From positions 868,001-932,000 of the forward strand of contig NC_088961.1 of the NCBI RefSeq assembly GCF_010111755.1: a DNA stretch of 64,000 nucleotides, read 5' to 3'. The position numbers and the translations under genes are program-made. The stretch is from Nakaseomyces glabratus. Taxonomy: Eukaryota; Ascomycota; Saccharomycetes; Saccharomycetales; Saccharomycetaceae. Every line of letters starts with the position of its first letter. Positions within the stretch are counted from its first letter, which is position 1. The notes beneath the pieces are model-generated. The model saw only the letters and a program-made list of their open reading frames with translations, searched no databases and was not told where the DNA came from. Shown here piece after piece: positions 18,725 to 29,666 of this stretch.

Positions 18725-20080
18725 ATGGATGGGGCTGAACTAATACAAGAGCATGAGCTTGCCGCTGTTGAGCAAATAGCTGAGGCAGCTGCTGAATCAG
18801 CCAAGAATCAGGACAGTTATGTGGTGACCCTAACATCATATTTGCCCAAGCTTGACCAGTTCTATATCCCAGAATGGCTCACGATGAGAGTTCTGACAGG
18901 TTATATATATAGTTGTACACCATTGTTCTCCTACGGTGCAGCCATTCTCAGTATTGAGAGGTGTCAAACTGCATTTGGGTTTTCAATTGACATATGTGCA
19001 ACTATGCTGATAGCGAGTATATTAAGGATATCGTATTTTTTCTTTGTCCCATACGAAGTAACACTATTACGACAATCAATAATCATGGTTTTGGTACAAT
19101 TGTTACTGTTAAGAACCACTTTAAAGTATCGTCCTGAAGAGTATAAATACGATAATCTACAATCTGTTGAGCCATTCACACAGCTGATTCATGATGTTTG
19201 GTTTGAGTACTTTGCAATCAGAAACAAACCAAGAATGTTCAGTGACGAATGGAAGAACCTACTGCGGTCATTATCTTTTGAGAGACTGATGGGATTTATA
19301 TTCAAGATATTTTTGGTATTTGTCTATAAGTTTCTGAAATTCTTTGACCCAAGTTTCAAAAGAGTGGGCTCCTTCTGGCAATGGAACGATGATCGCAAAT
19401 ATTGGAAGTTCCTCATCATATTTGCAACTTTTCAATTCTCTTTCACTCTGTTGATAACAAAAGTGATAGCTTGGGAGAATTTTGCACATAATGTGGGATC
19501 CTTAATCGGTGGAATCAGTTTGTTAGTAGAATCGCTCCTGCCTTTACCACAGATTTCAATCCTGCACAAGTTAAAATCAGTTCAAGGATTCAAGATTATT
19601 CTGTTGATCAGTTGGCTATGTGGTGATACTGTCAAGTTATCCTTTTTGTTGTCTTTAAACAGCGGTGAAAAAAACGTAGACACCAGTTCTTTATTTGAAT
19701 TTTTTGCATTATTCCAAATGGGATTGGACTTTTATATCGGCGGTCAGTATATATACTACAAGTTCTACTATAACCCAGAAGGAACCGTTGTGAATGGATA
19801 TAGAGGTACACCAGTCATTGGAGGATCACAAGACCACGAATTTATGGAGTTACAGAACGAATTTGCTGATGGGCCCTTAAATGAGCTGAATGAGAAGGCC
19901 TTCAATGGGAAAGAGCATAGATCAAACTCAACACCAAAACGAAAATTGAGTTATAGCCAGCATTTATCAAAGACACCATCTTCTTCAAGGAAAGCAAGTA
20001 TAGGAAACATAGAAGTATCAAGTCCAAGGCGAGGCCACTCAAAATCATACACATTCTCCTCTGAGAAATCGGCTACGTAA
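18725..20080 (+). CDS. ANY1: PQ-loop membrane protein Any1/Cfs1
   Basis: The 451-residue protein has several hydrophobic segments: residues ~62-80, 88-112, 115-132, 194-212, 231-250, 258-280, 290-312 and 328-350. The PQ-loop-like segments include LTGYIYSCTPLFSYGAAIL and GGISLLVESLLPLPQISIL (the PLPQ core). A Ser/Lys-rich cytosolic tail follows (residues ~375-451). In S. cerevisiae the orthologue antagonises the phospholipid flippase Neo1 in the endosomal/Golgi system. The tail has many potential phosphosites. Adjacency to ADI1 supports the orthology. Confidence 0.9.
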   Translation: MDGAELIQEHELAAVEQIAEAAAESAKNQDSYVVTLTSYLPKLDQFYIPEWLTMRVLTGYIYSCTPLFSYGAAILSIERCQTAFGFSIDICATMLIASILRISYFFFVPYEVTLLRQSIIMVLVQLLLLRTTLKYRPEEYKYDNLQSVEPFTQLIHDVWFEYFAIRNKPRMFSDEWKNLLRSLSFERLMGFIFKIFLVFVYKFLKFFDPSFKRVGSFWQWNDDRKYWKFLIIFATFQFSFTLLITKVIAWENFAHNVGSLIGGISLLVESLLPLPQISILHKLKSVQGFKIILLISWLCGDTVKLSFLLSLNSGEKNVDTSSLFEFFALFQMGLDFYIGGQYIYYKFYYNPEGTVVNGYRGTPVIGGSQDHEFMELQNEFADGPLNELNEKAFNGKEHRSNSTPKRKLSYSQHLSKTPSSSRKASIGNIEVSSPRRGHSKSYTFSSEKSAT

Positions 20081-21137
20081 TATAATAATAGTTCCTGAAT
20101 TTCCACATTAATATAGCATTTTTCATACAGTTTCTTTTTTCAGATATTCATAGATTACCTGCTTAATGGACCCATACGGTGCTTGTAGTGATATTTAAGA
20201 AAGATAAATAACCTCTTATAGACACAAGAATTAGTTTTCATATAATTGTAGCATTTGCATCTCCGAGGCATTGCTGGAAATAAAATCTGAGTCTTGTTAT
20301 GGTAGCTGTTCTAAGCATTGACGGTGTTCACCGGTGTCAATGGAAATTCCATATGAAAAACTCCATTCATCCATTTCGGCTGAGTGGTCTTCTACTGCTG
20401 GAGATAAGTTACCAATTATCTAACTCTTGTGTATCAAATATCGCATTAACCTCGTAATGTCAATAAGCCTGTAGTTTCGCTGTCGGGCTTTAATGTCCCC
20501 AGCACACTGATTAAGTTTCTCTAATCACACTGGCATGGATCAGATCCCCAGTTTCCCTCTAGCTCACCCCTCAATTTTCACAGAGGTCTTGTATTTTGAA
20601 TTGTAAAGAGGATATCACTGGCCTGAGGACTTTTGTTGCAGAGAGACAGAATTGGGAATGTTTAATCGAGATTCTAGGGAGAGTAGGAGCAGGACTTGCC
20701 CATGGTTCCCAGGAGGTATCACAGTATAGCATGACGGAACCATCCGAAAGATAAGCTGACAAACAGCGAGGGAGAGGGAGAAGAGGGAGAGGTTTCTGTA
20801 AGGACTACATTGCATATCACTATACTGCTTGATGATCATCCCTAAATTTGAAAGCCCTGCCCAACCAGTTTTAAGTACATCTACCAATTACGAAGTTTTT
20901 ATGGATGACCCCCCCTCTCGAATAATTGATGCAATTAAGTCCATTTTGTAATCAATACAATACTGCGCAACTACAACCACCCCCTCTCTCTTCTAACTGC
21001 TTCCAAAAAACATATATAAACTGTACACTACGCAACAACGCTTGCGTAGGACAATCACTGTCCTTAAAGGAACGTAATTTTTACATACTCTCACTAATAC
21101 ACTAAATATAAAAACCCATACAAAATTACAATTACAG
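20081..21137. other. Intergenic: ANY1 3' region and AIM17 promoter
   Basis: A 1.06-kb gap between tandem plus-strand genes, with pyrimidine-rich tracts near 20910-20920 and 20981-20995 and a TATATAA near 21012. The open frames here have no domain features. Confidence 0.5.
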
Positions 21138-22664
21138 ATGATTAGAAGTCATATGCGAAGATTCAGACACAATGCAGCTACGTCCCTGCTGAGACACACC
21201 AGGTTATACTCGCAAGCCAGCGGCAAGATTCTCGATGCATCATTTACCGATGAGTCCACCACTGTTACATTTTTGCATGAATCCATGGTTCAGCCTAATG
21301 ATTCGGTCCCCACATCATTGGATGCGACACCAGACACACAAGATAAGATTAGGCCATTCACAGTATGTTTCAATAATATATTCTTGAGGGATGCATCGAA
21401 ATCTCCAAAAACAGTGGACCCTGTTTCAGGTCAAAGACTAGTAACAACAGCTGAGCTTCTGGATGAACATAACGGTAGAAGGGCCACTGTTCCTAGATCT
21501 GTCAACATTTCTGAGGATGGTAAGAGACTGGTAGTTGATTGGAGCGATGGCGATAGCTATGCCTATGATCTCGATTTTTTCTTCAAGTATAAAGGTTCCT
21601 CTTTCTTGACTAAATCTATTAGAAATCAAATGTCGAAGCACAAGAGAGTCTTTTGGAACAGAGATCTACTAAATAGCAAGATAGATAAGAACAGAGATGG
21701 CTCATTTTTCTCTTTTGACCAGGTGATGAATGATGATAAGCTCTTGTACAGGACACTGGTAAATTTGCAACAATTCGGTATTACGTTTATATCTGGAATG
21801 CCAACAATCAGAGATGAAACTGATGCAAATGATGCAAATATATATATGGTCAGAAACCTGTGTGAAAGAATAGGACCATTGAGGAAGACATTTTATGGTG
21901 AAGTATTTGATATAACCAACCAAAACTTGAAAGATTATGATCAGGATTTGCCTCCACCACATGACTACAATATTCCATTCGAAAACATAGCATCTCCATT
22001 GCACATGGACTTACAATTTCTGGAAAACGTTCCGGGGTTCAAAATCTTACATGCTTTGAAAAATGAATCCGAGAATGATACAAATATATTTGTTGACTCT
22101 CTTTACGCGGCCAGAAATATTCGTGAAACAGATAACGAAGCCTACGAGGCTCTACAACATGTTCCAATCAATTATACCTTCAAGAACAAAAACAAGAGAT
22201 ATTACCAATCGAAGCCACTTGTAGAAGAATATGAGAGTAATGAGCATAATACGTTGATCGGCAATTATGAATACCTAGTCAAGTGTGTAAACTACTCTCC
22301 ACCATTCCAAGCCCCATTCACTTATGGTATCTACAACAAATTGACAAACGTACCAAAGATCGAGGGAATAGAAGATCCATTGACCACCTCTCCAGGTAAA
22401 GTCACTGAAAGATTAGTTTTCAGAGACTTCCTAAGAGGTTTACAACAGTTTGAGAAGATGGTATATGACCACGAAAACCAGCTAAGAATAAACTTACCTG
22501 AAAATACCGCGGTTATCTACAACAATAGAAGAATACTGCATACCAGGACCAATCATAACACAAGGCAATCAGACCTTGTTTGGTTCAAGTCATGCTACTT
22601 CGATCTGGACACTTTCAAAAGTAAATTGAAATTCCTAGAGGAAGCATTTGAGAAATCCAAGTGA
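21138..22664 (+). CDS. AIM17: Mitochondrial Aim17-like 2-oxoglutarate/Fe(II) dioxygenase-fold protein
   Basis: The 508-residue protein has a clear mitochondrial presequence (MIRSHMRRFRHNAATSLLRHTRLYSQ). An N-terminal gamma-butyrobetaine hydroxylase-like domain (~70-170: FNNIFLRDA, VVDWSDGDSY) is followed by a TauD/GBBH catalytic fold. Candidate iron ligands are H-x-D in LHMDLQF (residues ~289-291) and the late histidine in NNRRILHTRTNH. These residues are intact, so enzymatic activity is plausible. The S. cerevisiae orthologue YHL021C has no firmly established substrate. The gene is an isolated chromosome VIII-type gene between the YMR and YOR blocks. Confidence 0.88.
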   Translation: MIRSHMRRFRHNAATSLLRHTRLYSQASGKILDASFTDESTTVTFLHESMVQPNDSVPTSLDATPDTQDKIRPFTVCFNNIFLRDASKSPKTVDPVSGQRLVTTAELLDEHNGRRATVPRSVNISEDGKRLVVDWSDGDSYAYDLDFFFKYKGSSFLTKSIRNQMSKHKRVFWNRDLLNSKIDKNRDGSFFSFDQVMNDDKLLYRTLVNLQQFGITFISGMPTIRDETDANDANIYMVRNLCERIGPLRKTFYGEVFDITNQNLKDYDQDLPPPHDYNIPFENIASPLHMDLQFLENVPGFKILHALKNESENDTNIFVDSLYAARNIRETDNEAYEALQHVPINYTFKNKNKRYYQSKPLVEEYESNEHNTLIGNYEYLVKCVNYSPPFQAPFTYGIYNKLTNVPKIEGIEDPLTTSPGKVTERLVFRDFLRGLQQFEKMVYDHENQLRINLPENTAVIYNNRRILHTRTNHNTRQSDLVWFKSCYFDLDTFKSKLKFLEEAFEKSK

Positions 22665-23284
22665 AGTACTTGTCAGATCAAAGCCCTCTTAGAAAATACA
22701 TGTATCTATATATTGCTTATCCAATTAGAAGCATAGCACCATTACCCTCATTTGTTTTTGTTATATTTAAATATCTAATTCCTAGCATTTTTTTTCATTA
22801 GTTCTTACTAACCGTCATTGCCAGCAGCTTAGTTTTAAAATCAGAAACAACAAGCAATTTGTCATTTATAGTAAAATTGATATAATAGATAGAATTACTA
22901 TTATCATGGTGATGATTTAGTCTAACTATTCATCCATCATTTGAAGCATGTGTACACTCCAGGGGCATAACTGAAGGACAAATATATAATTTGGTACGAG
23001 CTAGATATTTTCCAGCGTTTCACCCCGAAGGAATCCAATTTGGTGGCAAAGCGTATTCTGAAGGATAGTAAGGTAATAGAAGTGGAACCAAGAGGGACGA
23101 CAGGATGCAGAAGAGTATCATAGTATAGCCGCCATTGATCTCTGTATTATTCTATCAGTCAATTGTTGGTCATTATTTTGAACACTAGATAGGTAACTAG
23201 GCAGCACTGAAATTTGAGTCTCCTTGAGAAGATAGCTTTTTTGCAGGTAATATAGTACCAAAATCCAGAATCCAAATATATCCA
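22665..23284. other. Intergenic: AIM17 3' region and RPN8 promoter
   Basis: A 620-bp gap between tandem plus-strand genes. Its one clear element is the PACE site at 23042. Confidence 0.5.
23042..23050 (+). promoter_or_regulatory. PACE element (Rpn4 site) upstream of RPN8
   Basis: Exact GGTGGCAAA, the proteasome-associated control element bound by Rpn4, 235 bp upstream of the RPN8 ATG. Confidence 0.85.
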
Positions 23285-24274
23285 ATGTCCTTACATCACG
23301 ATAATGTCACAATTGCGCCATTGGTGCTATTGTCAGTGCTGGACCACTACGAGCGTACCAATACCCCTGAAGGTAAGAGATGTGTTGGTGTCATACTCGG
23401 CGATTCGCAAACGAACACAATAAGGGTAACTAATTCATTTGCTTTGCCATTTGAAGAAGATGAGAAAAACTCTGATGTTTGGTTTTTAGATCACAATTAT
23501 ATTGAGAGTATGAATGAGATGTGTAAAAAGATTAATGCCAAGGAAAAATTAATTGGTTGGTACCACAGTGGGCCAAAACTAAGGGCTTCAGACTTGAAAA
23601 TAAATGAACTGTTCAAGAAATATACACAAGGCAATCCATTGCTTTTAATTGTGGATGTTAAGCAGCAGGATGTTGGTCTACCAACAGATGCATATATGGC
23701 TGTTGAACAAGTGAAAGACGATGGTACTTCTACTGAAAAAACTTTCTTACATTTGCCATGTACAGTTGAAGCGGAAGAAGCGGAAGAAATTGGTGTTGAG
23801 CATCTGTTGAGAGATGTTCGTGATCAAGCGGCCGGTGGATTGTCTATTAGATTGACCAACCAGTTGAAGTCTTTGAAAGGTTTACAAAAAAAATTAAATG
23901 ACATTGTGATATACTTGAATAAAGTCATTAACAATGAGCTACCTGTTAACCATACTATTTTAGGGAAACTTCAGGATGTTTTTAATCTGTTGCCAAATCT
24001 TGGGTATAACGAAGAAACTGACGTCTCTGCAACTAGTAATGATATGGTCACTGCCAGTAATAACTTGCAAAGGGCATTGACAGTTAAAACTAACGACGAA
24101 CTGATGGTGATATATATCACTAACCTTGTAAGAGCGATTATTGCATTTGATGATCTGATCGAGAATAAAATGCAAAACAAGAAACTGCAGGAGGAGAGAA
24201 ATAAGGAATTACAAGCTGATATAAACAAAGTGGAGTCTGAAACGGCTGAAACTGAAAAAGTAGCCACAGATTGA
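23285..24274 (+). CDS. RPN8: 26S proteasome lid subunit Rpn8
   Basis: The 329-residue protein has an MPN domain at residues ~7-140 ([48 protein letters not shown]). It lacks the second JAMM histidine of Rpn11, so it is the inactive MPN partner. A C-terminal helical dimerisation region and a charged coiled tail follow ([20 protein letters not shown]). Rpn8 pairs with Rpn11 in the lid that deubiquitinates proteasome substrates. The exact PACE site upstream fits Rpn4 control. It begins the YOR261C-YOR246C block and is convergent with GCD1, as in S. cerevisiae. Confidence 0.95.
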
Positions 24275-24597
24275 ATATTATATATAAAGCATATTTAGTA
24301 TTTCAAATATACTGCATCACTAATATTATCTTTCCAATATTGTCACAAATTCCCGTATCAGATGGCTTGCGCAGTTAACAGGCAATGTCAAATCTAGGTT
24401 AATGGCAACTATTGATGTTATCACCATGTTTTATTGGTTTCATATCGGAGTAAATACAGTTTACCCACATGATTTACCCAAAATATAACGATCATAAGGA
24501 TTGGAATGACAGGGAATTCTATTTGGAAGCTTTTTACATTATAATCATATGTATCTTTATATCTTATGCATTAATGCTATTGTCGGATATCCGGTAC
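24275..24597. other. Convergent 3' region RPN8/GCD1
   Basis: A 323-bp AT-rich gap between two converging genes. It probably holds both 3' UTRs and polyadenylation signals (TATATAAAG near 24283). No gene is seen. Confidence 0.5.
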
Positions 24598-26202
24598 TTA
24601 CCTTTCAAAGAAATCGTCGTCACCGAAATCTTCGTCTGTGAATTCCTCAGTCATAACATCGGAACTGTCTTCATCAGAAGTGCTGTAGGCAACTTCGCTA
24701 TCCATTTCTGTGTCTGTATTCAAAATGATCTTTCTCAAGGTTTCACCTTTGTGTGTACTTCTTGCTGGTAGGACATATGAACCTTCTACATAACAGTTTG
24801 TTAACTTACTCTTCTTGCCAATTTTAGCGCCAGGACCAATAATAACATTTTCTAAGATTACATCGTCTTCTAATTCAACGTTGGCAAGCAGAATAGACCC
24901 AGCAACACGACAACGGTTACCGATCTTACAACCACCAGCAATTGCAGACATTTTTATGTTACTCTTTTCAAGTATAGTAACATTTCCACCAACGAGGGAA
25001 TCAGCACCGATAGCTGAAGTTGATAGATTATTGGTTTGTACATTGGATTGGGTAGCTTGGGCCTTTATCTTCAATATAAATCTGTTAGCCTCCATATATG
25101 CGTTCAGATTGTTAGCTCTAATAAAGACACATGGCTCGGGTATAATAAATATACCCATTGTTTCTCTCTTGGACGAGTGCTGCCACGAGCGCCTACTTAA
25201 GTCTCTGAAAAGTTTACCTAAAGGCTTATGGCAGTTAATATTATCTCTTATCAGTTCATTTTTCTTCTTGAAGTAACTTGGTTTAATTTCACTTAGGTTT
25301 CTGTGAGCGGAGTTCTGTGCGTCATCATAATCCTCTGTACCTTTTGAGTTCTTAGTTCTTGGAGAGTCATTTACGTTATTGCCTTCACTGTCGTCATTGT
25401 TCTTCTCTTGGTGGGTCTGTTCGCGTAACAATTGGCATAGATCGTAGGAGCACATGTATATGGAAGAGTTTAAAATACTGGTGGACACTGTTGCATTTGG
25501 GTATTTCCAAAGCATTTGGTTTCTGACTTGTAGGTATTTGTTTTTCATGACATCTTCCTTAGGGTACACATCCAGTAAGACCGGCTGTTTCTCTGTATCC
25601 TCATTCTCACTGTATATGGTAAAAAATTGTTGACGTTGAAATTGTTTCTTATCGACACTCTCAACATTGTTCTTGTAGTACACAGTTAAAGCCAAATTGT
25701 CGTCGTCTCTGTTTTGGAACTGGTCTAGTAACACCTGAGGTGGGATATCCGTGATAAAATCGCATGGCAATAGCACAAAATCACCTTTGATCTTATCCAG
25801 CAACTCCTTCTGTAGAGCTTCACCGTTGGAGTTCATCTTAGAACTGATGAAATTGATAGGCTTTGGTTTCTGTAAATGGTGGTTGTGGTTTGCTGCAGAC
25901 AATGCCTTGGAGATGATTTCAAATTGCTGTGTACGCAATGCCAGGAATGTAGATAGGAATTGCTTGATCTCATCAATCTGATCATGGTGTGCGACAATGT
26001 TAATCTCCGAGAAATTTGCCTGGTCACACCAATCAATGGTATACTCCAGCATGGGCTTGTTAGCCAAAGGCATCAATGCCTTTGGCACAGTGTCATCGCT
26101 CAAAATAGTATCCTCCTGTGTAACAGCAGCACTGTTGGGATGCTTAGCAAAGGGAGATAAGTTGTGGCCACGACCACAGAATATAAACGCCTGAATCTGC
26201 AT
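24598..26202 (-). CDS. GCD1: eIF2B gamma subunit Gcd1
   Basis: The chosen ATG at 26202 gives 534 residues starting MQIQAFIFCGRGHNLSPF, which aligns with the S. cerevisiae start MSIQAFVFCG. An ATG 20 codons upstream adds unconserved residues. The N-terminal nucleotidyltransferase-like domain includes KALMPLANKPMLEYTIDWC and GDFVLLPCDFITDIPP. The C-terminal part is a left-handed beta helix of hexapeptide repeats (NVTILEKSNIKMSAIAGG, NRCRVAGSILLANVELED), ending in an acidic tail. With Gcd6 it forms the catalytic arm of eIF2B, the GDP exchange factor for eIF2 and the target of Gcn2-dependent control. It is divergent from RPT4. A PAC site lies 148 bp upstream. Confidence 0.93.
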   Translation of the reverse strand: MQIQAFIFCGRGHNLSPFAKHPNSAAVTQEDTILSDDTVPKALMPLANKPMLEYTIDWCDQANFSEINIVAHHDQIDEIKQFLSTFLALRTQQFEIISKALSAANHNHHLQKPKPINFISSKMNSNGEALQKELLDKIKGDFVLLPCDFITDIPPQVLLDQFQNRDDDNLALTVYYKNNVESVDKKQFQRQQFFTIYSENEDTEKQPVLLDVYPKEDVMKNKYLQVRNQMLWKYPNATVSTSILNSSIYMCSYDLCQLLREQTHQEKNNDDSEGNNVNDSPRTKNSKGTEDYDDAQNSAHRNLSEIKPSYFKKKNELIRDNINCHKPLGKLFRDLSRRSWQHSSKRETMGIFIIPEPCVFIRANNLNAYMEANRFILKIKAQATQSNVQTNNLSTSAIGADSLVGGNVTILEKSNIKMSAIAGGCKIGNRCRVAGSILLANVELEDDVILENVIIGPGAKIGKKSKLTNCYVEGSYVLPARSTHKGETLRKIILNTDTEMDSEVAYSTSDEDSSDVMTEEFTDEDFGDDDFFER

Positions 26203-26349
26203 TATTTCCTCAGTTTTCTGTTTCTTCTGCTTGTCTGAGATAACCCAAGCCTTCACAGTCAATTGAATATCAGGGGAAATGCCAAACTAATCAACTACAA
26301 ATACAATTAATATGCATAGTGTTGATTACCCACCGATGACATTTATTCT

Positions 26350-26357
26350 GCGATGAG
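26350..26357. promoter_or_regulatory. PAC element upstream of GCD1
   Basis: GCGATGAG in the GCD1/RPT4 divergent promoter (26203-26732), 148 bp from the GCD1 ATG. Translation-factor genes often share PAC control with ribosome biogenesis. Confidence 0.5.
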
Positions 26358-26552
26358 CATAATTTTGCACTGAAATTTTCCAAAGTTTTTTCAGGTATAC
26401 TTGTACGAGTGATCGTGTGATAATTCGTATTCTATAATAAAAGTAGTTCTTACTCTGTACGAATAGTCATTTGGATTGGTTTGTATAAAGTGATAATTGG
26501 TGATAGCTCCCTTTTCCAAATTCCTTGATTCTTTCTATGTGCGAGTTGAAAC

Positions 26553-26561
26553 TTTGCCACA
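26553..26561 (-). promoter_or_regulatory. PACE-like site upstream of RPT4
   Basis: TTTGCCACA (reverse TGTGGCAAA) differs from the PACE consensus GGTGGCAAA at one base. It lies 172 bp upstream of RPT4, a proteasome ATPase gene, so Rpn4 control is likely. Confidence 0.6.
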
Positions 26562-26732
26562 CATAAGTAGCAACACTATAATTAATTGTAGTGTTGGCGT
26601 TTAGTTCCAATATGGTCGCTTTAGGGAGCTAATTTAACATTGGATATCTAGTACAAGTGTGAGCTGTCTTTTCTGTGTGTGCGATTTTCTTACAGTCGGA
26701 AGCAGTTTCAAAAAAGAAAGTAACAGATAAAT

Positions 26733-28043
26733 ATGAGTGAAGAGCAAGATCCGCTGTTGGCGGCTTTGAACGAGAGCAATAACAATGGGGGTAGTGGAGA
26801 CAACGCCGCTGTATCTGGGGAGGCTTCTGCCGAGCCATTGGAGGCGGCACCTGAGCCAGAGCCCGTGGATCCCGAGAAAGAAGCGTATGAGAAGGCATTG
26901 AGGCATTTCAAGAAGAAGTTGATGGAACACAGGAGGTATGATGACCAGTTGAAGCAGCGTCGCCAGACTATACGGGATTTGGAGAAGATATACGATAAGA
27001 CTGAGAACGATATCAAAGCGTTGCAGAGTATCGGTCAATTGATTGGTGAAGTGATGAAGGAGTTGTCGGAAGAGAAATATATTGTGAAAGCGTCATCAGG
27101 TCCTCGTTATATCGTAGGTGTCAGAAACTCGGTTGATAGATCGAAACTGAAAAAAGGTGTAAGAGTGACATTAGATATTACCACTTTAACCATTATGCGA
27201 ATCTTACCCCGTGAAACTGACCCATTGGTTTACAACATGACCAGTTTCGAGCAGGGTGAGATATCTTTCGAGGGTATCGGTGGTTTGACCGATCAAATTA
27301 GAGAACTAAGAGAAGTCATTGAGCTGCCATTGAAGAACCCGGAAATTTTTCAAAGAGTTGGTATAAAACCTCCAAAGGGTGTCTTGTTATATGGACCACC
27401 TGGTACGGGTAAGACCTTGCTCGCCAAAGCTGTCGCCGCTACAATTGGTGCAAATTTCATTTTTTCACCAGCTTCTGGTATTGTGGATAAGTATATTGGT
27501 GAATCTGCCCGTATTATTAGAGAAATGTTTGCATATGCCAAAGAGCACGAGCCTTGTATCATATTTATGGATGAAGTTGATGCTATCGGTGGTCGTAGAT
27601 TCAGTGAAGGTACTTCGGCAGACAGAGAAATTCAAAGAACATTGATGGAATTGCTGACACAGATGGATGGTTTCGATAATTTGGGACAGACAAAGATTAT
27701 TATGGCCACAAACAGACCCGATACGTTAGATCCAGCCTTGTTAAGACCAGGTAGACTCGATAGAAAAATTGAAATCCCCTTGCCAAATGAGGCCGGAAGA
27801 CTGGAAATATTCAAGATTCATACGTCAAAGGTGAAGAAGAGTGGTGAATTCGATTTCGATGCAGCCGTTAAAATGAGTGATGGTTTCAATGGTGCTGATA
27901 TTCGTAACTGTGCCACAGAAGCTGGTTTCTTTGCCATCAGAGATGACCGTGATCATATTATTCCAGAAGATTTAATGAAGGCGGTGAGAAAGGTCGCAGA
28001 AGTCAAGAAACTGGAAGGTACTCTCGAGTATCAAAAATTATGA
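26733..28043 (+). CDS. RPT4: 19S proteasome AAA ATPase Rpt4
   Basis: The 436-residue protein (S. cerevisiae 437) has an N-terminal coiled coil (residues ~48-105) and an OB-fold region. The AAA domain follows: Walker A GPPGTGKT (~222-229), Walker [10 protein letters not shown] (~277-285), and the SRH ending in [18 protein letters not shown]. The C-terminus ends ...LEYQKL, without the HbYX motif of Rpt2/3/5, as expected for Rpt4. It forms part of the hexameric base that unfolds and translocates substrates. The flanking gene order GCD1-RPT4-HNT3 matches YOR260W-YOR258W. Confidence 0.96.
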   Translation: MSEEQDPLLAALNESNNNGGSGDNAAVSGEASAEPLEAAPEPEPVDPEKEAYEKALRHFKKKLMEHRRYDDQLKQRRQTIRDLEKIYDKTENDIKALQSIGQLIGEVMKELSEEKYIVKASSGPRYIVGVRNSVDRSKLKKGVRVTLDITTLTIMRILPRETDPLVYNMTSFEQGEISFEGIGGLTDQIRELREVIELPLKNPEIFQRVGIKPPKGVLLYGPPGTGKTLLAKAVAATIGANFIFSPASGIVDKYIGESARIIREMFAYAKEHEPCIIFMDEVDAIGGRRFSEGTSADREIQRTLMELLTQMDGFDNLGQTKIIMATNRPDTLDPALLRPGRLDRKIEIPLPNEAGRLEIFKIHTSKVKKSGEFDFDAAVKMSDGFNGADIRNCATEAGFFAIRDDRDHIIPEDLMKAVRKVAEVKKLEGTLEYQKL

Positions 28044-28086
28044 TTTGCTATAATTAAGTCATGGTAGAATTCTCTATCGGCATACA

Positions 28087-28106
<20 letters not shown>
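28087..28106. repeat. AT dinucleotide microsatellite
   Basis: Ten AT units followed by a short TG-rich run, in the convergent RPT4/HNT3 3' region. Confidence 0.9.
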
Positions 28107-28118
<12 letters not shown>

Positions 28119-28199
28119 TTGTATGAAAAAGCATCTTACATAAATAATCTATTTTAATTATCATTACCAATCATCTACCCGGCTAAATACACGGTGCCA

Positions 28200-28838
28200 T
28201 TACAATTCTATAATTTCAGTGAAATGTTTGTTAAACTCTTCTGTTAAATGATCTTTTAGTTTCTTGAATTGAGACCCGTAATCTTGACCGCAATAACTGC
28301 ATATTAATGGTGAACCCTTAATGTACTTTAATTCAGTTTCTTTTACATTTGGTATAGATTTCAAAGGCAAATCTATCCAATTAACAAAAAAATTGGTATT
28401 GAATGAGTTATAGTGTTTCTTATGCTTTAATCTGGGGGAGTCGAAGTCCTTTGTTATTACATGTATATGAAGATTCTTCATTGAGGGAACTGAATGAATA
28501 CCGACTGCTAAAAAGTTTTTTATGAAAGTGTCTTTGTCGGCAAATATAGATTGTACTTTATCGGAAGGCTGGTAATGTTGTGTGAAGCCCTCATATATGT
28601 AATCTATTGCCCTTTGTACGTAGTTCTCTAGTTGATTCTTGACACTTGAATTCAGTCCTATTGTTGGGTGCTTTTTCGTTAATGTGTTTGACCTGGGTAA
28701 CACTAACAGATGAAATCTAGCTTTAGGGAAGCTATCATGTATTATAACTGCATCCTCATCAAAATATACAACTGTATCCTTTCCATACTTTTCGGGATGG
28801 TCGATGTAAACTTGTAAGGCACTGTCCCATTTCATCAT
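28200..28838 (-). CDS. HNT3: Aprataxin-type DNA 5'-adenylate hydrolase Hnt3
   Basis: The 212-residue protein (S. cerevisiae 217) has a HIT domain with VVYFDEDAVIIHDSFPKARFH near the start. The triad region HSVPSMKNLHIHVI has H124 and H126, which form the nucleotidyl-transfer site. A C-terminal C2H-type zinc finger follows (CSYCGQDYGSQFKKLKDH...). It reverses abortive ligation by removing AMP from DNA 5' ends. Two adjacent ATGs (28838 and 28835) are equally possible starts. It is convergent with RPT4, with CDC31 upstream on the same strand as in YOR258W-YOR257W. Confidence 0.93.
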   Translation of the reverse strand: MMKWDSALQVYIDHPEKYGKDTVVYFDEDAVIIHDSFPKARFHLLVLPRSNTLTKKHPTIGLNSSVKNQLENYVQRAIDYIYEGFTQHYQPSDKVQSIFADKDTFIKNFLAVGIHSVPSMKNLHIHVITKDFDSPRLKHKKHYNSFNTNFFVNWIDLPLKSIPNVKETELKYIKGSPLICSYCGQDYGSQFKKLKDHLTEEFNKHFTEIIEL

Positions 28839-29189
28839 GGTTATCTCAGTAGTGTGGCTATATTTTCAACTACTACTGTCTTGCATCTATGTTCATATTC
28901 TGAGAGCTTTTAATGATATTGATAATTTTGTAATTCAAAATCCCCTTAAGAAGCACGAACTTTCTCAATTTGATGGTTAATATAATGTCACAATTATAGT
29001 ATTTATGTGAAGGTGCTAATTATACAGAATATCGAAATTGAAATTAATAATATAGTAGTAATATAAAGAATTGAAAAGTTTATTTTAAAGCAAATGGTGA
29101 GGATGAAGATGTGCAATAATTAACAGGAGCAATTTGGACCACGGTAAATCACTAAAGATAATTAATGCATCAATAATATCTTAAATCAC
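28839..29189. other. Intergenic: HNT3 promoter and CDC31 3' region
   Basis: A 351-bp AT-rich gap between tandem minus-strand genes, with nothing distinctive. Confidence 0.45.
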
Positions 29190-29666
29190 TCAATTATCCA
29201 TACAAATAGATATGAACTCTTCCTCATTAATTGCTCCATCATCATCCATATCGAACTCATCTATCATCGCGTGGCATTCTTCCATTGTTAAGTTTTCACC
29301 TAGTTCCTGGGCCACTTCTCGAAGATCCTGCACAGTAATCTTCTTATCCCCATTCTTATCAAATAGCTGGAAAGCTCTCTTGATTTCTTCTACAGGATCC
29401 CGTTTCAGCATTCTTTCTCCCATCTCTTGAAAGAAATCATCGTATTTTATCTGTCTCCGCCTGTCATTATCGTGTTTATCTATCAGATCAAGTACTTCTC
29501 TCTTAGATAGGTCAAACCCAAGAGCTCTCATAGCAACCTTTAACTCATGATAGTCCAAGTACCCATCATTATTCATATCAAATAGCGAAAAGGCCTCGAA
29601 TATCTCTTGTCTTTGTTCTTCTGTCAATTGGCTTCCACGAGCTGGCGACATCCTGATCCCACTCAT
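29190..29666 (-). CDS. CDC31: Centrin Cdc31
   Basis: The 158-residue protein has four EF-hands. Loop 1 (D30-x-N-x-D-G ... E41), loop 3 (D103-x-N-x-D ... D114) and loop 4 (D139-x-D-x-D-G ... E150) are well formed. Loop 2 ([16 protein letters not shown]) is degenerate, as in yeast centrin. Cdc31 acts at the half-bridge of the spindle pole body with Sfi1/Kar1 and in the TREX-2 mRNA export complex. Its length is close to S. cerevisiae Cdc31 (161). Calmodulin is excluded by the basic N-terminal extension and the centrin-type sequence. Confidence 0.95.
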   Translation of the reverse strand: MSGIRMSPARGSQLTEEQRQEIFEAFSLFDMNNDGYLDYHELKVAMRALGFDLSKREVLDLIDKHDNDRRRQIKYDDFFQEMGERMLKRDPVEEIKRAFQLFDKNGDKKITVQDLREVAQELGENLTMEECHAMIDEFDMDDDGAINEEEFISICMDN

